In this document: piece after piece, positions 43,699 through 57,162 of the stretch
How the letters are laid out: each line of letters opens with the position of its first letter
Numbering within the stretch: position 1 is the first letter of the stretch
Notes under the pieces: model-generated
What the model was told of the DNA's origin: nothing
What the model saw: only the letters and a program-made list of their open reading frames with translations
The model's database searches: none
Made by a program: the position numbers and the translations under genes
NCBI RefSeq assembly: GCF_026210795.1
Contig: NC_089431.1
Location: 5,022,001 to 5,086,000 of the forward strand
From: Rhizophagus irregularis
Taxonomy: Eukaryota > Glomeromycota > Glomeromycetes > Glomerales > Glomeraceae
Direction of reading: 5' to 3'
DNA: 64,000 bases

Positions 43699-45762
43699 AT
43701 AAAAGAAAGGAAGGGTATAAATTTCTTTATTATTTACTATTTATTTTCTTTAACATTTTAACATTACTACAGATATGTTATTTTATTGGAATGTATTTTT
43801 TATGATTAAATAAAGTATTATTTCTATGAAATTATATGAAAATAAATAGAATGAATTGTATGTATAAATATGTTATAAAAATTGCAACAAAGTAAAAAAA
43901 TTACATTGTATTTTATGTTAATCTTTAAATATTATAAAGTTATCCAACTCAAAAGGAGGTCAAAAACCTTATTATGACCCGGCCCAGATTTTTAAGTTCG
44001 GGTTGGATCATATTTAAATCAATCAACAAATATTTTAGTGGTGTAAATATTTTGAAAGAGTAATATTATAAGAATTATATATATATTGTAAATAGTAAAA
44101 AAAAATTATTAAAATTATTGGTTTTGTATTGGGATATTCTTCTGTCTAATAATGTTTATAAAATTTCTTAAACGAAAAGTTATATAAGATTTGAACTTTT
44201 ATATCTTTATGTAGGATTGTTAGACGAATTTACAAACTGGACTTTGAGATTAAGGTAAGAGGGAACTGGTGAACTTTTTTTTTTGTTTGGGAACGTAATT
44301 AACACTCCTTTCTTCTTCTTTTCTTAGGGATGCCTCCCAACTTCGACTTTTGGATATCTGACATGAAATTGTAAGTATAACGAAGGGGAGGGGATTTTTT
44401 AATTGGAAATGTTATTAACATTCCTTTTTGGTTTTTTACTTTAGGTACAGCTCCTGGATTAAGAATAGTAGGTTGAGACGATGTGTGGGAATTGGGAAAT
44501 TTGTTTCTTTTAATTTAGGAACGCTACTAACGTTCCTTTTTATTTTATTTCTTTAGGGACAGTGCTTACACTTGGGCTATGTCCACAATTAAAATTGAAT
44601 TTAGTTGCTAGTTTTTATTATTATAATAACTATAATAAATACAATTAAATGATATATTTTTTTGTACAATTAAATATTAATGTTTTTAAAATTTAAAAAA
44701 ATCGCCCGGGTTTTTTTTTCAAATATGTCACATGATGTATAATATATAAATATAACTTGTTAATATTTAAATTAAGTTTTTATTAAAGTCGCTAATGTAA
44801 ATTTTAGAACCATCAATGTATAAAATATAATTGATTTCTAAATAATTTTTCTTGATGCAATAAACTTATTTTGCGGTTTTGTTTATATATTATTAATGAT
44901 AATTAATATATATATATATATATATATGCGGGCACTATGATTTTTTTTTTAAAAAAAATTATCTTTTGCGGGTTTAATATAATGATAACTAGAAATGCGT
45001 CTAAAACTGATAATTCTTATTGGTAATATTGATGTGTAATTAATATCTATGTTAGTATAATCAAAATTTAACATTAATAATAATGATAATAAAGTAAAAA
45101 TAAAAATAAAAGTAAAAAATAAAAAAAAATGATAAAAAAAAATCCTAAGAAGGGCTTCCAGAAAAAAAAATTATTTATTGTTGGTCAAACGCTGCAGGCT
45201 GCAGTTTTTTGATACAGGAAATTCCAAGTATTTTGACTTATCCTAATTTCTTGTAATGCATTGAAATACTGCCGGGTTATAAAGTAACTATGCAGATTTA
45301 ATGATTGTCGTACATAAATAATAAATGATTTAATCACCACTCATAGCGATAAAGCGATAAACTGTTAACCTTTGTAAATTATAATAAATGTATTTAGAAA
45401 TGTTATATATCATTTCCTATTATCATTTGTTTAGTATACGAATGAGTAAATTTTGGAGAAATCCTGTCTAAAAAAAATTGTATTAGTGTATAAATTTTTA
45501 TAAATTATCGAATATCACCCCTGCGGAAATATCCGTTCACAATCCCTACGAATATTTTTCGGCTATGAAAAAGTCTCTTATTAAAGAATAAATATTCTTA
45601 ATTATTAAAAAATATTCAATTTTTTCGATCAAATTATAACACGTATATTTATTAATTTCATTATAAAATCAAAAACGAAAAATAAAATGAAAATGAGAAA
45701 AAAAAAGAAATTATATAAATCGATCTCGTTTTTAAGAAAATTTATCATTAGAATATAAACAA
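43699..45762. other. Intergenic with intron-like tandem modules
   Basis: 44,255-44,556 contains three consecutive intron-like modules (separate entry). A (TA)n run lies at 44,907-44,928. No gene recognised elsewhere. Confidence 0.4.
44255..44556 (+). repeat. Three tandem intron-like modules
   Basis: Candidate introns 44255..44327, 44371..44444 and 44472..44556. Each contains GGAA(C)GT-WAYTAAC-RYTCC, including a perfect TACTAAC in the third, then a T-rich tract and TTAG. The pieces between them are 43 and 27 nt and are not recognised as coding. Confidence 0.45.
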
Positions 45763-47240
45763 TCAATCTAACATAATTTGAAATACTTCAAATTCTAAAA
45801 AAGTCGCATCTGTTTCTCTGATTTGCTTTTCATAACTTTTTTGTCTACAAACAAGTTTTAATTCACCACCAAGAGTTTTGCATAAATACAGATCCCTATC
45901 ACCAAATGATGGACCGTAACAAAGTCCGTTAAAAATAGCTCTTTTATCATTTCTTACACGACTTAAAATAAAATTATCATTACTAAGAGAGAAAATAAAA
46001 CTATCTTTAGTAATACCATGACTATCATCAGATTTCCATTTAATAGGATTATAACCTCCAATAATTTCTTCACTGTCTTTCAATTTAATAATTGTTAAAG
46101 TACGAGATTTGTTATCACAAATTTCATGAAAATTTCTAAATCTATCAAACATTCCATCTGATCCATCACGAGTATCGCGATATAATAATACGAATTTGTA
46201 AGAACTTGTTAATTTGTCTTTAGATCCTAATCTATCAATCCATTTTGAGATTAATTCAACATGTTGAAATGAGATGATTTTAGAATCAATATTTTTTGAT
46301 TTAATAGTAAGAGATTCTATTCTTTTAATATCATTAACCGTAAAATGATCCAATAAACTTATATATAATTCTTTTGGCAAAATTTCTTCATAAGGTAGTA
46401 CTTTCTTAAAAAATTCTCTGGACGTTAAATTTTGGAATCTAATCAAAGGAATGAACTGTTGTAAGGTATTCTTTAAAACTTTAAATTCATTCTTCGAATA
46501 ACTTGTAGGATCAGAAGGAAGTTTCGGATTTTGAGCGAGCCCCCATTTAACTATATATTCCCAAACTTGAATTTCAGTCATTTGAAGGTTATTTCTTTGA
46601 ATAAGTAAGACTAAAAGCTTTTCTGGGATTATAGAGAAATTCAAAGAATTTAAAATCTTTATTGGATCTTTTAAAATAAAATCAATACAAAATTTTTGAA
46701 ATTTAAAGAAAGAGTCGTTTTCAAAACTTATGTGATATATCAAATCAAAATTTTGTTCTAACCAGTTAATTCTATTCTTAATTAAGAAAGATTCTATATA
46801 AAGGGTCAATTCCTCGAGACCAAGTTCGTTAGCAGCCATCAAAATTTTAATAATATCTGAATCATCATATTCTTCCAATAAAAGTTCTCCTCCATAAATA
46901 TACCTATAAAAATAAAAATTTAATAAAATATTTTAAAATAATTAATTTAATAAATCACACGTAATTTAATCTTTATTTACCTTAGAACACTTTGAAAAAT
47001 TTCTGATGAAATATTCAATAATTTAATATGTACAAAGTAATCAAATTTTTTCTTTTTATCAGTTGATAAGATTCTTCTAAAATAAGAAGAACGATAATTC
47101 AAAATAACCATGTGAGCGCGAAATATTTTTACATCAGGGCTATTTCCAACTTCAATTGTAATATCATAATATTCCTCATCATTCAAAATTTCAAGTAAAC
47201 TTTGTGATAGTTTTTGCAAAAGTTTATTATCAGCCATCAT
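45763..47240 (-). CDS. BTB-BACK-TLDc protein
   Basis: Exons 47240..46981 and 46903..45763 (77-bp intron, phase 2) give about 466 aa. BTB: LLQKLSQSLLEI, DITIEVG, FRAHMVILNYRSSYFRRIL. Exon 2 starts YIYGGELLLEEYDDSDIIKIL. BACK: IQVWEYIVKWGLAQNPKL. TLDc: FVLLYRDTRDGSDG, GGYNPIKWKSDDSHG, FEVFQIMLD. Intact. It is diverged from the tandem units to its right and faces away from them. The first of two ATGs (47,240 or 47,237) was taken arbitrarily. Confidence 0.9.
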
Positions 47241-48928
47241 AATTGGTATTCCTTTTTTTTTCTTTGAGTAAAAGAAACAAAGAAAAAAAAGAATTCCTAA
47301 TTTATAAATTAAAAAGCGTGTAAGTCACGTTCACGTATTCAGCATTGTTACACATTTCGTCATCGTTGTTTAATTAATTTCGATAACTGAACTTTCTTTG
47401 CAGTCTGTGCACAAAAATTTGCACACATTAATTGAAAGAATTTCTTTTGTTACTGATTGATAATACTCTTTAGTGTAACTCACTAAAATATCGTCAATAA
47501 AGATTTTTTTGGCCTAATTATTTCCATTTCAACAATTTTTGCAAAATAAAATCTATAGATGTAAAGTTTTTGTCGTAAAGAAGATTTTGGAAAATTTTAC
47601 AGTGATTTCATTTCATTTTATTTTTTAGTACAGGAATTTATAAAATTTTTTTAAATATTTAAAAATTACATTGTCGAATTTTTAAAATGTTATCCACAGA
47701 TTTAAAGAGTAAACATGAGCCTTATTTATATATATCGATATATATTTTTTTTTTAATAAAAGTGTATAATTATTTTATGATCACTAAACGAAAGAAAAAA
47801 TGAAATTAAAAATAAAAGTAAAATCGCTTGTTTATTTTGAGGCTGAAAACGTTGATGAACTTTGAATACCAAACTCAAATTGAGAAAGATCATAGAAAAA
47901 TACCGAGTTTTAAGGTTAAATCAAGTAACATTCTATTTCGATGTCAATATAGAGGCTACGTTTTGCGCGGGTTAAGTAGAATAGTTAATTCTCTTAATTT
48001 TTATATAAATTTATATTAGATTCAATAATAATAAAAATTTTTTTACTAAATTAGTATAATTTATCTGTAAAACGATTACGCATAATACGCGCTATACCGC
48101 TGGTAAATTTTAAGAATATGGATTAAATCCCGAGATTACAGTAGTTGTTATAAAATTTTGATCCGATATTTTTGCTTGAATTTCATATATATTTAACATA
48201 TTACGCATTTACACTACCATTTCTCTATATTCATTAATCATTACATTTTACCACCATAACTCAATCAATATTAAAAACTTAAGAACTAACGGACTCATAT
48301 TGAATTTATTTTAACAGAATTAAAAATTTCATGAAATTTGAGAACTATGGCAATTATTAAAGGTTATGGCAACATCATTATATTTATTCTGAAGAATGTC
48401 AGATCGGCAGATTTGTGAAATCACATGCCATTTTTTCGACTATAATAAATTTTATTCTATGTTCGTGTTGACATGTGGTTACGTAAATCCCCATTTTGAA
48501 GTATTCCAATAATTAAAAATTGAAAAATAAACCACTCCAATGTGATGTCTCATTGCAAGTTAAATAACGTAAACATTAATACTTAATATACTTTGGCTAT
48601 TACCGCCGTTTTCAAAATAATGTAGTAAGGCATATTTGCATAAAAAAAAGATTATCGGATTATATGATTACCATGATTACCAGGTGATTAACGGATGATT
48701 TCAATATGATTAGCTGTAATCTTTTTGAAAACGTCGATAAATTTCGAACACGTAAATATGATTTGTCTATTAATAATTAATTTACTTTATGGAAACAACT
48801 TTAACCGGTTATTGGTTAATCAAGTTACCTCGTGTCCGAAAAAAAAAAAAATTTTTTAGGTTTGAAAATTGAAAATAAAGACCTGATTCACCTGAAATTA
48901 TTTTTTTTTCAATTCATTTCATTTTATA
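47241..48928. other. Divergent intergenic region with orphan array flank
   Basis: 47,760-48,060 is homologous to the 3' flanks of the plus-strand BTB units (motifs 'aatcgcttgtt', 'ttgcgcgggtt...gtagaataa') but has no gene before it. 48,770-48,900 is the promoter-proximal module of the next unit. Confidence 0.55.
48770..48928 (+). promoter_or_regulatory. Conserved upstream module of the BTB array
   Basis: The order TTAATTTACTTTATGGA, then a CCGGTTA core, then TTACCT(C/T)GTG, an A-run and GGTTTGAAAAT is kept upstream of units at 52,169 (about 52,030), 55,273 (about 55,135) and 61,979 (about 61,845). Conservation may reflect recent duplication as well as function. Confidence 0.45.
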
Positions 48929-50415
48929 ATGGTTGATAATAAACTTTTGACAAAATTATCACAAAATTTACTTGAGATTTTAGACAACGAAGAACATTAT
49001 GATATTATAATTGAAGTTGGTAACGATCCTTACATAAAAATATTTCATGCTCATATGATTATTTTGAATTATCGTTTTTCTTATTTTAGAAGAATTTTAT
49101 CAACCAATAAAAAGAAAGATTTGACAAACATTAGATTACCAAATATTTTACCCGATACTTTTCAAATAGTCTTAAGGTAAGATAAATAAAATCTCGTTCA
49201 TCATTTGGTCATGCGATAATTATATATTTTTTACAAACTTTTTTAATCATTTAATTATTTTAGGTATATTTATGGAGGAAAACTCTCATTGGAAGAATAT
49301 GATATTTCAGATATCATTAAAATTTTAGTTACTGCTAATGAACTCAACCTTCAAGAATTAATCCCTTATTTAGAATCTTTTTTAATTGAAAATAAAAAAA
49401 ATTGGAATGAACAAGATATTAATTTGATATATCAAACTTGTTTTGAAAATAATTCCTTTTTAGAACTTCAAAAAAATTGTACTAATTTAATTATTAAAAA
49501 ATCAAATAAGATATTTAATTCGTCGAATTTCACTTCAATCCCAGAAAAATTATTAATCACGCTTATTCAAAATCATCAAATGAACGAAATTCAAGTTTGG
49601 GAACATTTAATTAAATGGGGACTTGCTCAAAATCCTGAACTTTCTTCCGATCTTACAAGCTTTTCAAAAGATGATTTTAGTACTTTAAAGAATACCTTAC
49701 AAAAATGTATTCCTTTTATTAAATTCCGTAATTTAACTTCCAAAGAATTTTTGAAGAAAGTAAATCCATATAAAAAAATCTTACCGAAGGAATTATACAA
49801 TGAATTGTTAGAATATTTTTTGGATAATGATTACGACCTAAATAAAAAATCAGAATCTCGTACTAGTATTAAAGAGATAGAATCGAAAAATATTGATTCT
49901 AAAATCATTACAAATCAACATGTTGAAATAATTTCAAAATGGATTGACGGATTAGAAATTACAGACAAATTAGCAAGTTCATACGAATTCAAATTATTAT
50001 ATCGCGATAGTGAAGAGTCTGGTGGAGCGCTTGTGAGGATTAAAAAATTTCATGAAGTATGTGATGATCATTCCCGAACTGTAACAATCTTTAAAGTGAA
50101 GGACAGAAATGAGATTCTTGGAGGATATAATCCGATTGAATGGAAATCTGATAATAGTTATTGAATTACTAAAGATAGTTTATATTCTCTTTTAGAGATG
50201 AGAATTGTATTTTAAGTCGTGTAAATGATGAAACAAGAGCTATAAATAATAATATTTTTGACGGTCCATCATTTGGTCTTGATCTATATTTATGTTGTGG
50301 CAGGAAAATCTTTTGTAAGCAACATAATTATGAAAAGCAGATCAAAATCGACAATGATGATGCATTACTTTTAGATTTTTTCGAGGTATTTCAATTATGC
50401 AGGGTTAATGATTGA
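48929..50415 (+). pseudogene. BTB-BACK-TLDc gene, broken in TLDc
   Basis: Exons 48929..49176 and 49264..50415 (87-bp intron). BTB and BACK are intact. In TLDc the Gly codon of the SYG-ITKDS motif has become TGA (about 50,162). Just after it the IFSFNN part has lost bases, so two lesions separate the rest (…GPSFGLDLYL…FEVFQL). The truncated product would have BTB-BACK but only half of TLDc. First unit of the tandem array. Confidence 0.85.
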
Positions 50416-52168
50416 ATCCTCTAAGTCCAATATTTTCATAATTTAATACATGATTAGTTGAATCAGTAGCAAAATAAGCTAGATTGAACGTAAGCCTTAT
50501 TTCTATTTCATTTTAATATCATTAAAGCTTCCGGTCGAATCATATTTGTAGCTCATGAAAAAAACATTAAAATAAATTAAAAATAAAGGTAAATTCGCTT
50601 GTCTAGTAGTTTAGATTTTGAAACTGAGTGTGTTGATCTTAAACACGAAAACTCATTAAGACAATCATAGAAAATTGCCGAGTTTAAGGGGCTAGAACAA
50701 CGTAATAATTAATATTTTATTCCTAATCTCCGATGCCAACATAAAAGGCTGCGTTTTTTACGAGGGTTGCGTAGAATAATAAATTCCCTTAAGTCTTAAC
50801 TTTATGACATACATTTTTTAAATTTATATTGATTTAATAATAAAAATTATTTTTATTAAAATTGGTATAATTTATCTGTAAAGGGTTATACATAATAATG
50901 TATGTGCTATACGCCTATACCGCTAGTAAATTATATATTTACCACTAATATATGATTTGAACTTGAATATCTTTATTTTCAATTATTATTAGAATTTGAA
51001 TTAAATCTCAAGACTACAATGGTTGTTATAAAATTTTGTTTGGATATTCATTACATTTTACCACATTCAATCAATCATTGAAATACCTCTAATCATTTTA
51101 AAGAATGTATCAATTCTATTAATTCTCCATCGTAAGATCTTCATTCTCTATATGAAACAAAATATAAGTTTCAGCGTAAATTTAATGAGATTATATCTTC
51201 TAAAAATTCTGTTGCTACCATAACCTTAATCCCGTTAAAAAATCTAAGAAATCCATTAGATTAATCGCGAAAATAAATGTATGTTAATTTCTTAAAATTA
51301 TAGTAATAAATTTATTAATCAAAATTTTATATAACATTTTCTCGTAGGGATTAATATTTGAATATTTGAATTGATCGTGTGAATTTTATGTATTTATCCC
51401 TAATGCCGACATATCATTGCTTGTATACGAGTTGAGTAACGTAAAACATTAGCCCTGTTCATTTCCGGTCGGTTGCATTTTTCGGTCGGATTTTGTTGTA
51501 CAAAAATTATTCAACAAAATTTTTTTATTTTCGATCACAAATTGAACTGCTTTAGATTGAAATTTAGTTCGAACTCCTTATATTGATATATATTTTTTTC
51601 TTAAATGTCACGTAAACAGAAATTATCTAATTTTGGTTCCAATCAAAATTAACTTAAATCTGACCGAAAAATGCGACCGACCAGAAATGAACAGGGCTAT
51701 TAATACTTATTAGTATCCTACAGCCGAATAGAATCATGCTTTTTTCATCGTGCTGATATTTTTTATTAACTAACTATAAATAAACTACAGTTGCACAATT
51801 ATTATTGATATTTTTGCATATACAAATAACATGTAAGAGGCAAAAGAACACGTCGCGTTAAACTGGAAATAGTTTAATCGATAGTTTATCGTATTCAGTT
51901 ATAAGCCATGATCATAGGCAGCTGCAGGATAATACAGTTATTTGATAGGAGGGCTAAAATATCATCCGAACTTCGGCCCATCTGATATACCTTAGCGATC
52001 ATTAACTTCTTTGAACACGTAATCGTGATTGGCTAATTAATTTACTTTATGGAGATAATTTTTAACCGATTAATGGATAAATAAGCTACCTTGTATCCGT
52101 AAAAGAAAATATTAAAGCTTGAAAATAAAGACTTGAAATTAATTTTTTTAAACTCACATCCTTTTATA
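50416..52168. other. Intergenic spacer of the BTB array
   Basis: Its first 500 bp are homologous to the other unit flanks. It contains the MITE at 51,451-51,698. No gene. Confidence 0.55.
51451..51698. mobile_element. 248-bp MITE
   Basis: Inverted termini of about 40 bp, AGCCCTGTTCATTTC(C/T)GGTC..., with ATT on both sides (51,448-51,450; 51,699-51,701). The inner part of the TIR repeats CGGTCGG. Non-coding. Superfamily not settled; a 3-bp target could suggest PIF/Harbinger. Confidence 0.7.
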
Positions 52169-53651
52169 ATGGTTGATAATAAACTTTTGCCGAAGTTATC
52201 GCAAAATTTACTTGAGATTTTAGATGACGAAGAATATTATGATATTATAATTGAAGTTGGTAACGATCCTTATGTAAAAATATTTCATGCACATATGAAT
52301 ATTTTGAATTATCGTTCTCCTTATTTAAGAAGAATTTTATCAACAAATAAAAAGAAAAATGACGGAACTTTGACAAACATTAAATTACCAAATATTTTAC
52401 CCGAAATTTTTCAAATAGTCTTAAGGTAAGATAAATACTAAGTAAAACAATAAAATCTTGTCATTTGAAAATTATATTTTTTTTTAATAACTTTTTAATT
52501 ATTTTAGGTATATTTATGGAGGAAAACTCTCATTAGAAGAATATGATATTTCAGATATCATTAAAATCTTAGTTGCTGCTAATGAGCTCGGCCTTCAAGA
52601 ATTAATCCCTTATTTAGAATCCTTTTTAATTGAAAATAAGAAAAATTGGATTGAACAAAATATCAATTTGATATATCAAACTAGTTTTGGAAACAATTCT
52701 TTCTTAAAACTTCAAAAATATTGTACTAACTTAATTATTAAAGAACCAAATAAGATATTTAATTCGTCGAATTTCTCTTTAATTCCAGAAAAATTATTAA
52801 TCACGCTTATTCAAAATCATAAAATGAGTGAAATTCAAGTTTGGGAACATGTAATTAAATGGGGACATGCGCAAAATCCGGAACTTTCTTCTGATCCTAC
52901 AAGCTTTTCAAAAGACGATTTTAATACTTTAAAGAATACCTTACAAAAATGTATTCCTTTTATTAAATTTCGTAGATTAACTTCCAAAGAATTTTTGAAG
53001 AAAGTAAAACCATATAAAAAAATCTTACCGAAGGAATTATATGATGACCTATTAGAATATTTTTTGGACAATGATTACGATCCAAACAATCGTACTATTA
53101 AAGAGATTAAATCAAAAAATATTGATTCTAAAATCATTACAAATAAGCATGTTGAAATAATCTCAAAATGGATTGATAGATTAGAAATTAACGACAAATT
53201 AACAAGCTCGTATGAATTCAAGTTATTATATCGTGATTGCAATGATGGATCTTGGAATAGACTTAAAAAATTTCATGAAGTTTGTGATAATCATTCCCAA
53301 ACTGTAACAATTTTTAAAGTGAAGGACAGAAATGAGATTCTCGGAGGATATAATCCGATTGAATGGAAATCTGATATTAGTTATGGAATTACTAAAGATA
53401 GTTTTATATTTTCTTTTAATAACGACGAGAATTACATTTTAAGTCGTGTAATGGATGAAACGAAAGCCATAAATAATAATAATTTTTACGGTCCATCATT
53501 TGGTCTTGATCTGAAATTACAATTGCTTTTTAGTGACGGGAAAATCTCTTGTGATAAAAATCATTATGAAAAACCGATCAAAGTTAACAATGATGATTCG
53601 TTTATTTTAGATTTTTTTGAGGTATTTCAATTGTGTAAGACTGATGATTAA
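52169..53651 (+). CDS. BTB-BACK-TLDc protein
   Basis: Exons 52169..52425 and 52508..53651 (82-bp intron, phase 2) give 466 aa without lesions. BTB: MVDNKLLPKLSQNLLEI, DIIIEVG, FHAHMNILNYRSPYLRRIL. BACK: IQVWEHVIKWGHAQNPEL. TLDc: FKLLYRDCNDGSW, GGYNPIEWKSDISYG, SFGLDLKL, FEVFQLCKTDD. An upstream in-frame extension begins at TTG and was not used. Second unit of the array and its only clearly intact member apart from the third. Confidence 0.92.
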
Positions 53652-54104
53652 ATAAGTCCTCTAAGTCTAATAGTCTAATTAATTTCTTCATAATTTATTT
53701 ATAAAATTAGTTTAGAAGTAATATAATCTAGATTGAATTTGTGCCTTATTTCTATATTAATATTTTAACATCGTTAAACGTTCTATGGCGTAAGAAACAA
53801 TGAAATTATAAATAAAGGCAAAATTGCTTGATACGTAGTTTATATTTTGATGCTGGGAGTGTTAAGCTAGAACAAGACAATATCATATTAGAAAAATGAC
53901 GAGTTTGAAGAGCTAGATCAATGTGATAACTAACATTTTATGCATAATTTCCGATGTCAACATAAACTAGAGCTGCGTTTTTTGCGCGGGTTGCGTAGAG
54001 TAATAAATTCTCTCAATTTATAACATACTTTTTTAAATTTATATTTGATTCAATAATAAAAATATAATTTATCTACAAAAGGTTATGCAAGATATGTGCT
54101 ATAT

Positions 54105-54352
54105 CCCTATAAAAAATATTGTCCGAACATTGTTCAGTTTTTTGTTCGGAAAATCGACCCCGTTCCGAACAGGGGAACATTACTTGACATTTATTGGACA
54201 TTCATCATGATATTGTACGTTTTTTATGTTGTTAAAAATTCTCACTCTCCGCATCTTGTATTAAATTTTAACAAATATTGTATAATGGCGTGCGAGTGTC
54301 CGGAAAATTGACCCCATTCCGAATATTTATCGGACAAACATTATTTATAGGG
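54105..54352. mobile_element. 248-bp MITE
   Basis: TIR CCCTATAAAAAATATTGTCC / CCCTATAAATAATGTTTGTCC, flanked by TAT on both sides. Inner direct repeats GGAAAATCGACCCCGTTCCG and GGAAAATTGACCCCATTCCG. The matching place in other units (near 50,910 and 63,825) lacks it. Confidence 0.7.
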
Positions 54353-54680
54353 TATCGCCAGTAAATTACATATTTATCACTAATATACCTGATATACTAT
54401 GATTTGAACTTAAAACACAGATATCTTTATTTGATTTTTAATCATTATCAGAATTTGAATTAAATCTCGGAACCACGATGATTGTCATAAAATGTTGTAA
54501 CATATAGACTTAACGTATTATTAAATTACGATTTATTTCATTCCAGATTCATTAATTATTACATTTTACCACATTCATCAATATTAATAATTTAAGAATT
54601 AAACAAACAACTTCATATGAATTTATTTTTGTAATTAATCTATTGAATTTCTTTGGGTTTCTTAATGGAATTAAGGTTAT

Positions 54681-54834
54681 CTTTACAGAAACTTCAAGAG
54701 ATCGTAGCGATGGCTTAATGCGCAGTAACTGCATATATGTAATTTCTTTACGATTACATAATGTGGTCACTATGTATTTATAACGCAGTTAATGCGCATT
54801 AAGCCATCGTTACGATCTTGAAGTTTCTATAAAG
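54681..54834. mobile_element. 154-bp near-palindromic MITE
   Basis: Arms CTTTACAGAAACTTCAAGA... and the inverse ending at 54,834 pair over about 45 bp. The unit at 57,781-57,800 reads straight through (ggttatggtag), an empty site. Confidence 0.75.
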
Positions 54835-55272
54835 ATGGTACTAGTAATAGAATTTTTTAGATATAATCATTAAATTTACACTGAAGATCTTACGATGATG
54901 AATTGATACATTCTTTAAAAAGAATCAGAAATATTCAATGATGTGATTATTGGTAATAAATTTGTTTACAATCAATTAAAAATTAAAAAACCAAAATTTT
55001 TATCACATTTTCTCGTAGAGATTAAAATTTTGAATTAATCTTATATATATGTATTTATCACCTCCAATGCGACATCTTGCAAGTTTACGAGTTCAGTTAA
55101 CGATTAACCTATTTAAACACGTGATCGTGATTGACCTATTAATTTACTTTATGGAAATAATTTTAGCCGGTTAGTAGTGGTTGGTTACCTTGTGACCGGA
55201 AAAAAAAATATTTAAGGTTTGAAAATAAAAAAAAAATGAAATTTATTTTATTTCAATCTACATCCTTTTATA

Positions 55273-56746
55273 ATGGTTGATAATAAACTTTTGACAAAAT
55301 TATCACAAAATTTACTTGAGATTTTAAACGATGAAGAATATTATGATATTACAATTGAAGTTGGTAACGACCCTTACGTAAAAGTATTTCGTGCTCATAT
55401 GGTTATTTTGAATTATCGTTCTCCTTATTTAAGAAGAATTTTATCAACAAATAAAAAGAAAAATGACGGAACTTTGACAAACATTAAATTACCAAATATT
55501 TTACCTGAAATTTTTCAAATAGTCTTAAGGTAAGATAAATAAATAAAAAATAAAATCTCGTTATTCAATAATTATATATTTTTACAACTTTTAATTATTT
55601 AATTATTTTAGGTATATTTATGGAGGAAAACTCTCATTGGAAGAATATGATATTTCAGATATCATTAAAATTTTAGTCGCTGCTAATGAGCTCAGCCTTC
55701 AAGAATTAATCTCCTGTTTAGAATCCTTTTTAATTGAAAATAAAAAAAATTGGATTGAACAAAATATTGACTTGATATATCAAACTAGTTTTGGAAACGA
55801 TTCTTTTTTAGAACTTCAAAAATATTGTACTAATTTAATTATTAAAGAACCAAATAAGATATTTAATTCGCCGAATTTCTCTTCAATCCCAGAAAAATTA
55901 TTAATCACGCTTATTCAAAATCATCAAATGAGTGAAATTCAAGTTTGGGAGCATGTAATTAAATGGGGATTTGCGCAAAATCCGGAACTTTCTTCTGATC
56001 CTACAAGCTTTTCAAAAGACGATTTTAATACTTTAAAGAAGTCCATACAAAAATGTATTCCTTTGATTAAATTCCGTAATTTAACTTCCAAAGAATTTTT
56101 GAAGAAAGTAAAACCATATAAAAAAATCTTACCGAAGGAATTATATGATGATTTATTAGAATATTTTTTGGATAATGATTATGATCCAAATAAAAAATCA
56201 GAATCTTTTGCTATTAAAGAGATTAAATTAAAAAATATTGATTCTAAGATCATTACAAATCAACATGTTGAAATAATTTCGAAATGGATTGATAGATTAG
56301 AAATTTCCGACAAATTAACAAGTTCGTATGAATTCAAATTATTATACCGCGATAGCGAAGATTCTGGTGGGATGTCTGAAAGGATTAACAAATTTCATAA
56401 AGTTTGTGATAATCATTCCCGAACTGTAACAATTTTTAAAGTGAAGGACAGAAATGAGATTCTTGGAGGATATAATCCGATAGAGTGGAAATCTGATATT
56501 AGTTGTGGAAGTACCAAAGATAGTTTTATATTTTCTTTTACTAATAATGAGAATTACTTATTAAGTCGTGTAAAGAATGAATTATATGCTATACTTAATT
56601 GTCCTCATTATGGTCCATCATTTGGTAGTGATCTGTATTTAAAACACAACAAAGTCCTTTGTTATAAAAATTATTACGAAAAACTGTTCAAAGATAACAA
56701 TGATGGTTCATTTATTTTAGATTTTTTTGAAGTATTTCAATTGTGA
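55273..56746 (+). CDS. BTB-BACK-TLDc protein
   Basis: Exons 55273..55529 and 55612..56746 (82-bp intron, phase 2) give 463 aa, intact. BTB: MVDNKLLTKLSQNLLEI, DITIEVG, FRAHMVILNYRSPYLRRIL. BACK: IQVWEHVIKWGFAQNPEL. TLDc: FKLLYRDSEDSGG, KFHKVCDNHSRTVTI, GGYNPIEWKSDISCG, FEVFQL. Exon 1 and the upstream region are almost identical to those of the unit at 61,979, so the duplication is recent. Third unit of the array. Confidence 0.92.
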
Positions 56747-57162
56747 AGGACTTATGATTAATAAATCCTCTAATATTTTCATAATTTATTTACAAGTTTA
56801 GATTAGAAACAATGTAATCTAGATTGAACGTGAGCCTTACTTCTATATTATTTTAACATCGTTAAACGTTCTATGGCGCGTAAAAACAATGAAATTATAA
56901 ATAAAGGCACATTTTATTCCTAATTTCCGATGCCAACATAAGGGCTGCATTTTTTACGCGGGTTGCGTAGAATAATGAATTCCCTTAAGTCTTAACTGAA
57001 CTTTATAACATACTTTTTTATAGTACATTTACTACTAATATACTGTAATATGATTTGAACTTTGAACAGATATCTTTATTTAATCATTATTAGAATTTGA
57101 ATTAAATCTCAGGTCCACAATGGTTGTCATAAAATTTATAACATATAGACTTGTATTACTTA

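Larger units (their letters stand above)
53652..55272. other. Intergenic spacer of the BTB array with two MITEs
   Basis: Homologous to the flanks of the neighbouring units apart from the insertions at 54,105-54,352 and 54,681-54,834. Confidence 0.55.

Noticed and set aside
44907-44928. TATATATA run as a promoter
   Set aside because: Simple microsatellite with no gene at a suitable distance.
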